Shown here: positions 56,667 through 64,000 of the stretch, piece by piece
Numbering within the stretch: position 1 is the first letter of the stretch
Layout of the letters: each line of letters begins with the position of its first letter
Source of the DNA: Ilyonectria destructans
Lineage: Eukaryota; Ascomycota; Sordariomycetes; Hypocreales; Nectriaceae
DNA length: 64,000 nt
NCBI GenBank assembly: GCA_020740775.1
Contig: JAHEWK010000002.1
Coordinates: forward strand, 5,766,001-5,830,000
Direction of reading: 5' to 3'
Made by a program: the position numbers and the translations under genes
Notes under the pieces: generated by a model
What the model was told of the DNA's origin: nothing
Database searches by the model: none
The model's input: only the letters and a program-made list of their open reading frames with translations

Positions 56667-58467
56667 ATGTCGGCTTGGAGGTATGCCTTTTCCTTGAGCA
56701 AGGAAGAAGTCAACGAGGCAAAGCCACCTGGTACAGCTATTATTATCCGTAAGACCTTTCATATTCAAGCATCACTCCGGCCATGAAACTCACGAAAGTA
56801 GGCGAGCATGAACAGCATGGCGATTTATCCTACGAGCTCGTCAGAGTACCTCATCCATCCGATGATCCTGCCGATCCCCTTAACTGGGCCCCCTGGCGCA
56901 AGACTTGCATTCTGCTGGTCTCCTCACTCTTTGCGTTTACTGGCACTTTCTTAAGTAACTCCCTTGCACCGGCGCTTCAATTACTGTATCATGGCTTCGT
57001 TCCGCCGACCCGGCCCTTCGCTGACCTTACATACTATATCTCGGTTTGTACCTCTTCCGGTCGGACTCCTTGATGAGAAGAGCATAACTTAATTCGTGGT
57101 GCCATAACAGGTCAGCGCACTATTTCTCGGAGTTTCCAACATTATCTGGGTCCCGATGTCCAACATTACCGGAAGAAGACCAGTTGTTCTTATCGCTGCA
57201 CTCATTGCTGCGCTCTCAAGTCTTTGGTGTGCCAAAGCTCAATCGTACGGTTCGTTATTAGCAGCCCGTGTCTTCCAAGCTATTGGCTCAGGAGCTTCGG
57301 AAACGGTCTGCCCAGCTATGGTTGGTGATGTCTTCTTTTTGCACGAGCGCGGTCGAGCGATGGTAAGTAGTTCGTATCAAGGTTACAGAGGAAAGAGTCT
57401 TATTTAACTGTGCAAAGGCAATCTATACCATCTTCGTTTCAGGAGGTTCAGCTGTAGGCGGAATTGCTGGCGGATATATCGGCTATTACCTGGGATGGCG
57501 ATATATTTTCTGGGTTAGCACAGCGTTAGCAGGCCTATGCTTTCTCGGAACATTGTTTCTAGTACCAGAAACACTCTTCGACAGACCTTTTGTGTCGGCT
57601 GATGCTGAAGAGACTAGAGGCAATAAGCCTGAAGCGGCACATATCGAGTCGCCCACAGAAACATCCCAGACATACAGGCCGTACACCTACACTAGGTCGC
57701 TTGGCTTCTGTAGCAGCCAAGGAAACTGGAAACAGAACTTCCTCCAGCCGTGGTATTCCATCCTACTTCCCGGAACCTGGTTGGTGATGCTGCACTGTGC
57801 GGCCCTTGTGGGCGGAATTGTCGCCGTCTCGACGATTGGTCCTACCATAGTCAGCGCTCCACCATATCTTTGGGGTAAGAACATAGGACTCATCAATGTT
57901 GGAGGCTTGCTTGGATCAATGCTCGGTGGTTTATACACCTACTCAGTCGTGGATTGGAGATTGAAGCGGTCCGCAAAAAACCGACATGGCTTGGCTGAGC
58001 CTGAGAGTCGATTGCCGACTATGTTCCCGGTGTTGGCAATTGCGACGAGCGGGTTCCTTGTTTTTGGATTCTGCGCAGACAATCGGTCCAAGCATGCTTG
58101 GGTTGGACTTGAAGCTGGATATGCCATGATATCTTTCGGCCTGATGCAAGTCCCATCTGTGGGATACAGTTATGTAAGTCTTTCACTACCACGCCGCATT
58201 TAATCAACTCTAACATATAGATTTTAATAGTTGATTGACTGCTATGCTCACATAGCTGCTGACTGCTTTGTTATTATCACCGTTCTGCGGGCAATTGTTG
58301 CCTTTGCGTGGACTTTCTTCATCGCACGCTGGGTTGAAGACCGCGGGGCTGCTGAGCCCTTTGGAATCTTTGGTATGATTATGGGTATTTTTTCTCTGCT
58401 TACAATACCTGTTTGGTTGCTAGGAAAGCGGATGAGAATTGCCACAGCTAAGCTTGTCGAGTCTTAA
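56667..58467 (+). CDS. MFS transporter (DHA1-like)
   Basis: Model: 56667-56748, 56799-57043, 57111-57362, 57418-58173, 58231-58467; 523 aa. The first exon (MSAWRYAFSLSK...PPGTAIII) was joined on the PPGT motif and a 50-nt intron. It is followed by SDDPADPLNWAPWRKTCIL, the entry to TM1 of fungal DHA1-type drug/metabolite antiporters. Loop 2-3 motif SNITGRRPV and the TM5 segment GGSAVGGIAGGYIGYYLGW are present, and about 12 hydrophobic segments can be seen with a hydrophilic central loop (57590-57690). A proton antiporter of the plasma membrane; the substrate is probably linked to the divergent hydroxylase. Confidence 0.88.
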
Positions 58468-59270
58468 AATGACCGTAAGGACTCATTTGAATATTTCAAG
58501 TTCGTCTTAAAATAAGATTCAATGTGCATTACTCGGATCGTACATTCAGAGGATATCACTTCTTATGGTAAATAGCCCATTGACTAAGTGACTTATTCTT
58601 CGGTTTTCTCCGTATCTGCCTGGTTTAAAGACGGCGTGATCAACCGAGGAAAATCCCGTCTGTGGAGAAAGCGGCACCAAATCGCTGACACCGATGGCGA
58701 CACTGGAATAAGGACCGAATTCGCATAAACCTCTGATATACTGATATCTTGACCTTGGTCAGATGACTAAAAACCCCTCTCAAGAAAAGAGGGGATCGGG
58801 ATCTACACCCCGTTGAACACTATTCCCCGGATCGAATTGACCGTGCCGTATCGGTATCTAACACAAACATAAGGAGGTCCGCCCAAATCCGATCTGCACC
58901 GTGCACCGCTCTGGCCTGGGAAGGCCCGCTTACCTAAGAAAACTATCACGATTCCGGTCCTAGTGCTATCCTAGCAGGCATCTAGTAGAGACCTATACTT
59001 AAACGCCGACTAGGTAGAGGACAAAATAGGTTAGTGGCCATCCAAACTTATCTGAGTTGCCCGGCCTTTTTCTAAATACCGACACTAACAAGGGAAAAAG
59101 AGCGGAGAAAGGCGGGGAAGTGGGGACCGCATCGTCGACCAAAGAGTTGTTTACAAATAGTTATAGTGCCCTCCGGATCTTCCGCACAGCAAGGAGAAGA
59201 AGGAAAAGGAGAGAAAGGAGAAAAAGGAGAGGAAATTTTCCATCTTCCCCATACTTCCGTTTATGACGTC
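58468..59270. other. Intergenic region before the second paralogous regulator
   Basis: About 800 bp. It includes one TTCCCCGGATC element near 58822-58832 and a purine-rich stretch (GGAGAAGAAGGAAAAGGAGA, about 59190-59235) just upstream of the regulator ATG. No gene is seen. The regulator frame is open upstream to a GTG at 59166 but the first ATG is at 59271. Confidence 0.4.
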
Positions 59271-62200
59271 ATGGCTATTGAACAGGCTGTCGACAGCTGC
59301 ATCACGGTCCGGGATGAAGCGAGCCTCCTCACTTCATCTTTGTGTCCTCCGGTAGGAGAGTGTCCCGCCACAGATCCGCCTGATGCCAGAGTTAGTGCTG
59401 TCTGCAATGGCTTGGGCGAGGAAGACAGTACAACCGCAAATACCGATACATTCAGCAACGCCAACGACGCATCTTCTTCCTCAACTTCGTCAGCTAAGCG
59501 TCCAAGATCAAATTCCCAAAATATCACTGAGCACCAGCCTCCACAGCAGAAGCTGAAAGCCCGTCGAAACCGCAACGCGCTCGCATGTGAAGAATGTCGA
59601 ACGCGTAAAAGACGCTGCGATGGGGATGCTCCCGCTTGCGGAAACTGCGTGAAACGCTCGTACCATTGTGTCTACTCCACGGATACTCAGGGCAAAGGCT
59701 GGCAGACTAGGTCCGTCTTGACTTCTTCACAACTCTAACGTTTCCTTCTCCTCCGGGACCACCTACTTTGGGATCTACCTCACTAACGATCCTGGCTCAT
59801 CAGTATCTTGATTCAATCTTTGAGTGCGAGGCTTGAAGAAGTTGAAAAGGCCCAGGCCGCACCACTGGCACCCCAAACGCTACACCCAGATCCAAAGACT
59901 ATTGCGCCTCCGCTTACATCCCGCGCATCGGCCTCAAGAGAAATCGGAAGTCCGATTCGTGACCAAAGTGGCGACCAACTCGAAACATCCGATGGAGAGA
60001 GTTTCACGTTATCCCATACCCGTGTGGTGGCGCCATCACCGTTAGATGGTTTTCTAGCAAGAGATCGTTCTACGGGGAGTACTCAAGCTATTCGGACTGC
60101 AGAATGCAATGTTGATTTTGCAAAGGGTTTTTCTCCTACGGACCATCAACCATCCGGAGTAACCAGGCTAATGAAGCCCATCCAAGAAGTCATTGACCAT
60201 ATAGTCAGGAATAACCCAGCTAGCTTGGGAGCTACAACAAATGCTATGCTGTTTACGTCAGACTCCAATCACCTGAGAACAAGCTGCCGAAGATGCCGTC
60301 AGCTTGCAGAAATGACAACGTGGTGCCTGCCTCTTCGAAGGCAAGCAGATGCTCTCGTCAGAGTATACTTCTCTGTTTGCGCCCTGCACTTTCCCGTTCT
60401 GCACGAGGAGGTCTTTATGCAACAGTATGCAACACTGTGGGAACCGGAGAACACAAGTCCTACTGCACAGCCTTCTCGCTGTTCTGGACTTTGCAAACAG
60501 ACTACCAACGGAAAGATATTTCCCGCCATGGTACACATGGTGTTCGCCATATCGTCCTTACTTGAGGAGAATGGAATCCCAGATCAGACTGCCCGTCGAG
60601 CTGAAACCTTCTTTTCGTACACTCAGAAGCTAGACTTGTTTGATATCATGGATGACGATGTGGGAATTGAGCTGGTCCAGCTTGGGCTCCTTATGGCTTT
60701 CTACCTGCAAAGTACTGAGAAGTTTTCCAAATGCTGGAACATCATCGGCCTTACTATTCGGATGGCGCAGAACATGGGCTTGCAGCTGAACTCAAACGAA
60801 GCTTACCGGCGAAATCTGCTAGGACCAAATGCCACGCAGATGGAATGCGAAATGCGGCTTCGTGTCTGGCACGGCTGTGTCATATTGGATAGGTAAGAAG
60901 ACCCCCCTTGCTTCCACGCCATGGAATGCGGCTAGTTGTTGGTTCACATGTCGAACACAAACCTGACTTACAATGGGAACTTTTTCTAGGGAGATTTCTA
61001 TGTCCTTTGGTAGACCACTGATGATTTCGACCTCGGCGATCAGAACTGGACTGCCTCAGGCTATTGATGATCGCCTCCTAAGTGAACAGGTCGGTGTGTG
61101 GAACGAACAGCCAGAAGGAATCCCGTCTACAATGGATGGCTACCTCCAATTAGTCCAGCTCTACGATATAGCTGGTCAAATACTGGAAAAGGAGGATCCA
61201 GGCAATGCTGACCCCATTGAAAGATGGCCGTCAAAGGCCAAAAAGGCAATCACTATCGACACACAGGATATCCTCACCCTGGACTCAATGCTCACAGAGT
61301 GGCATAATTCTCTACCCCAATATCTCCGATACGATCCCAACGCGAAGGTGCCCACCGACACCGAGTCCGCCACGTCCAAGTTACCTCCATCCGATAGAAA
61401 GAGTATCGAGACACAAGCAAAGAGATTGTACCAAAGGTGTAGTTGCATGCATACTGGAATTCGCGGGTCCATCCGAAAGCTAAACCACTGCCAGATTCTT
61501 ACACGTCCGAATGCTTTTGCTTCAGCCTGCTCTAGTTGCCCTGTTCAAAAAGCAGAACAACCACCTGGAGAGCACCTCGAACAACTCAATGAAGGCCAAG
61601 ATTCAAGATTTCATATTTTCAGGTCTTGCAGTACAATGCGTGATTTCCGCCCAGGCATTGGTCAAGATTGTGGATGAAAATATGCATGCGGGAACTCTTC
61701 CCGCGTGGTGGTACAATATCAGTCGTGAGTGAGAGAACTTCTCATCAATTTACAAAATGACTGACCAGTCGTTCTTGCAGACCTGTATTCAAGTGGAACC
61801 TTGATCCTAATGGGTCAATTTTGCACACTTTTCGACCCCGAAGCTTTTCTTGAACCGCTCTCGGTCACCTGGAAGAGATGCCTTCGATGTCTGACTGAAT
61901 ATGTCGAGTTCAGCGGCATTGCCAGGAAGTCCTTGCACCTTTTACAAAGCAGTTTCAACTGCCTAGCCCTTAACAATGGTATTCTTTCTAATGGTGTACC
62001 GGAGTCTCCTCCTTCTATCTCTTATGACTGGAGAGGAACAGGCCCCGCGATGAATATGTCCCCCAGAACAGCAGGTGCTGCCGAAACAAGCAATGGCATG
62101 AGTTACGCCGTGGATACTTATAGTGACAATTATGGAGGCGATTCATACTTGATGAGTATGCCATTCTTTTCGGAGCTCGAGAGCTTACCCTTGGACTGGA

Positions 62201-62295
62201 ACGGGTTCACATCTATAGCACCTATGGCACCTATGGCCTCCCTTCCTGAGCCTAAGGATTTGACAGCTGAGGCGAGCAATACTCAAGACGAGTAA
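59271..62295 (+). CDS. Zn2Cys6 transcription factor, paralogue of the 41.6-kb regulator
   Basis: Model: 59271-59710, 59804-60892, 60990-61436, 61495-61724, 61781-62295; 906 aa. Zinc cluster: Cys106-x2-Cys109-x6-Cys116-x6-Cys123-x2-Cys126-x6-Cys133, preceded by a basic patch and followed by SLSARLEEVEKAQ (coiled coil). The Fungal_trans domain shows LFDIMDDDVGIELVQLGLLMAFYLQSTEKFSKCW-type sequence shared nearly word for word with the regulator at 41650-44390. All four introns fall at the same positions and phases as in that gene, so the two arose by duplication. The acidic, Ser/Pro-rich tail ends in SMPFFSELESLPLDWNG. Start chosen at the first ATG. Nuclear regulator; placed between the MFS and phenol-hydroxylase-like genes, so a pathway-specific activator is likely. 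Confidence 0.88.
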
Positions 62296-63024
62296 TCAAT
62301 TGAATATCAAAGTTCAGAAAGGCGTGCCAGTTAATACATAATGACAATAATCAACAAGCACTGTGCCGTGTTCTTTTTGTACTACATACGAACAGCAGTT
62401 GGATGCAAGAGGAATGCTGGACAAGGGTAAAAACTCTTCCTTGACATCCCAAGAGCATGTAAACATACTACTCTAATGTAGACCAAATCATCTCAAATTT
62501 CACTTGATTAACATCTGCCTTCAATTCATTGAGCGTAAGCGACGCAATCACGACACCAGAAAAGCCCATCATGCCCCCGCAAACCGGTTCAACGCGAATT
62601 TCGACGTAGAGCCGCCAGTCTGAGGTAATGTATGGTAAGTTAACGGCCAATACTACTGCACGTTGGTGCCATGAGAGATGCTAGATAGAAACGTCATGCT
62701 TGAATCAATTCTCAAGTAGTGGCTCGGACTGACCGGAATAGGTCCTTTTGATGAGAATGGAGCATGACTGTGATGAATCTCGGCGAATGTTGATTGAGTC
62801 AATCCAACAATCTTCTCACTCTAAGTCGTGGAGAAAACATTGTCTGTGATCTCCCCGCGAGAAGTTTTCGCTGTAAGGAAAAGGATGTACATTAGGCAAC
62901 TAATCAAAGCTCTTAATTTCTATCAGAAATGCCCACCCTTTAAAAAAGTCACTTGATGAAGAAAACAAAAACGGGAAAAGTCTATTCAATTTGGTCGCGA
63001 AGGTGAGTCATTCTTCCACTCATT
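62296..63024. other. Convergent intergenic region
   Basis: About 730 bp between the 3' ends of the regulator and the phenol-hydroxylase-like gene. No coding frame above 60 codons with a family pattern, and no repeat. Presumably 3' UTRs. Confidence 0.45.
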
Positions 63025-64000
63025 TCATCGCCCAAGGATTGTTTGCAAAACAAGTCGCAGCTTTTGGTCGCAATCCTTCTCAAGAGAAAATGACCTCCAA
63101 GCAACAAAACGATCTGGTCTTACGAGGAGGCAGCCATCTTCTTCGACCTCTCTTTTAGCTTCCCTGTTACCAGCATGAGCATGTAAAGAATGTCACCAGA
63201 GCTGCTTGGAGAACTTACCAGTCGCGATACACGTCGGCCCATTGCTGACCCCAGCCAATAGTGTGTGTACGAATCTCAATACCAAGGTCTTTTCCAACAG
63301 ATTTGGCTGCTTGGACCCATTCGCCACCACCTATTCCCGTAAAAAGAGAGAAAACTCCGTGTCCCGCAAGGTCTATCGTCGATATGTTGGTTTTTGTCGG
63401 GGTAGCTTTGTTCAGCCAAGCATGCGGTAGCCTATGACCGGGATATGAACTGATTCGGTGATGTAGAACTGGGTCCTCTGGCCAATCCGGCTCCATTCTC
63501 CCAGATTTCACCTCATCCTCCACGTATGTAGCCTCTGACTTGTACCGGTGATTCATTTCGATTCCAATGGAGTTGTTCGCATGAGCTGAGTGATCCATTG
63601 CAGCCATGAGTTTCTTTCGCCTCTCGCGTGCTTCCAGAGTTGCCTCCTTGAGAGCATTGTGCTTCTTAACTCTCTCTTCCACTGTTGGCTCTAGGACACC
63701 GAGCTCTTCCCAAATAGTCCTTGCTATAGAAAATCCTGAATTCGCGTGCCTAACAACCCCTTGACCAACTGGTTGGCGTTCCAGGCTATAGCTTGCGAAG
63801 AGCTTTCTTGAAGCGAAGCCATGTTCGACGAATTTAACTTTCCATGCTAGATTGAAAGCATCTTGCACACAAGTGTTCGAACCGAGTCCGTTGGCCGGTG
63901 GGTGTCTATGAACGGCATCGCCGAGGCAGAAGACATTTCCGTCTGAGTAATACTCCGCTATGATTTCATTAATGGTCCATTTAGAACGGTCAAGAATCTT
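63025..64000 (-). CDS. Phenol/dichlorophenol-hydroxylase-like FAD monooxygenase (5' end outside window)
   Basis: Visible exons, minus strand: 64000 (window edge)-63219 and 63163-63025, joined over a 55-nt intron; 306 residues seen. CLGDAVHRHPPANGLGSNT followed by DAFNLAWK is the second FAD motif of TfdB/phenol 2-monooxygenase-type hydroxylases, with H-R-H-P-P as in 2,4-dichlorophenol 6-monooxygenase. The thioredoxin-like C-terminal domain ends in GCLLVRPDRFVAWRS, the hallmark tail of this group, which is recovered only after splicing. The N-terminal FAD-binding half lies beyond the window. Role: ortho-hydroxylation of a phenol to a catechol using NADPH. Confidence 0.88.

Noticed and set aside
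1..64000. Search for a CRISPR array, polyketide synthase, NRPS or terpene synthase backbone
   Set aside because: No regular repeat-spacer structure and no PKS, NRPS or terpene synthase motif is present, so neither a CRISPR array nor a classical secondary-metabolite backbone cluster is supported.

Overview
The window reads as a filamentous ascomycete (Pezizomycotina, probably Sordariomycetes; genus not determinable). Genes are broken by many short introns of about 44-127 bp with GTRNGT-type donors, CTAAC/CTGAC-type branch sites and YAG acceptors. There are four fungal Zn2Cys6 regulators, and an AT-rich block whose near loss of TpG/CpA looks like repeat-induced point mutation (RIP). I rebuilt exon structures by hand from splice motifs, frame continuity and protein family patterns. 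Every joined model keeps frame, but none has been tested against RNA.

Left edge (1-6.8 kb): the start of a reiterated fungal cysteine-motif gene running off the window on the minus strand, small GTGAGCC/GGCTCAC hairpins, then about 5.5 kb of RIP-like transposon relics.

Region A (6.8-18.9 kb): an Hsp31/DJ-1 protein; a divergent NAD-binding SDR and SnoaL-like pair; and a divergent pair of a Zn2Cys6 regulator (7 exons, one of only 24 nt) and a full-length MDR-type ABC transporter (11 exons, 1270 aa). This could be a small detoxification or secondary-metabolism module.

Region B (18.9-31.4 kb): gene-poor, with an ECL1-like zinc protein, a large secreted Cys-rich/Thr-rich wall-type protein, a secreted HExxH metalloprotease-like protein and an ABM/dimeric-barrel-like protein. 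Degenerate remnants follow at 31.4-32.1 kb.

Region C (32.4-64 kb) is the most interesting part: a dense run of genes that looks like an aromatic-compound catabolic cluster. It holds three FAD hydroxylases (TetX-like, salicylate-hydroxylase-like, phenol/dichlorophenol-hydroxylase-like and cut by the window end), a VOC-fold extradiol-type dioxygenase, a type-B carboxylesterase, a zeta-crystallin quinone oxidoreductase, a DUF1338 (2-oxoadipate dioxygenase/decarboxylase-like) protein, a dienelactone hydrolase, a DUF3500 protein, a carboxymuconolactone-decarboxylase/AhpD-like protein and an MFS transporter. Three Zn2Cys6 regulators sit among them, and two of these are paralogues with conserved intron positions. 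A plausible flow is ester cleavage and ring hydroxylation, quinone reduction, extradiol ring opening, then DLH/CMD/DUF1338 processing, with MFS transport. Two recurrent promoter motifs, TCTCCGCA and CCCCGG, may be regulator sites. The pathway and substrate are inference.
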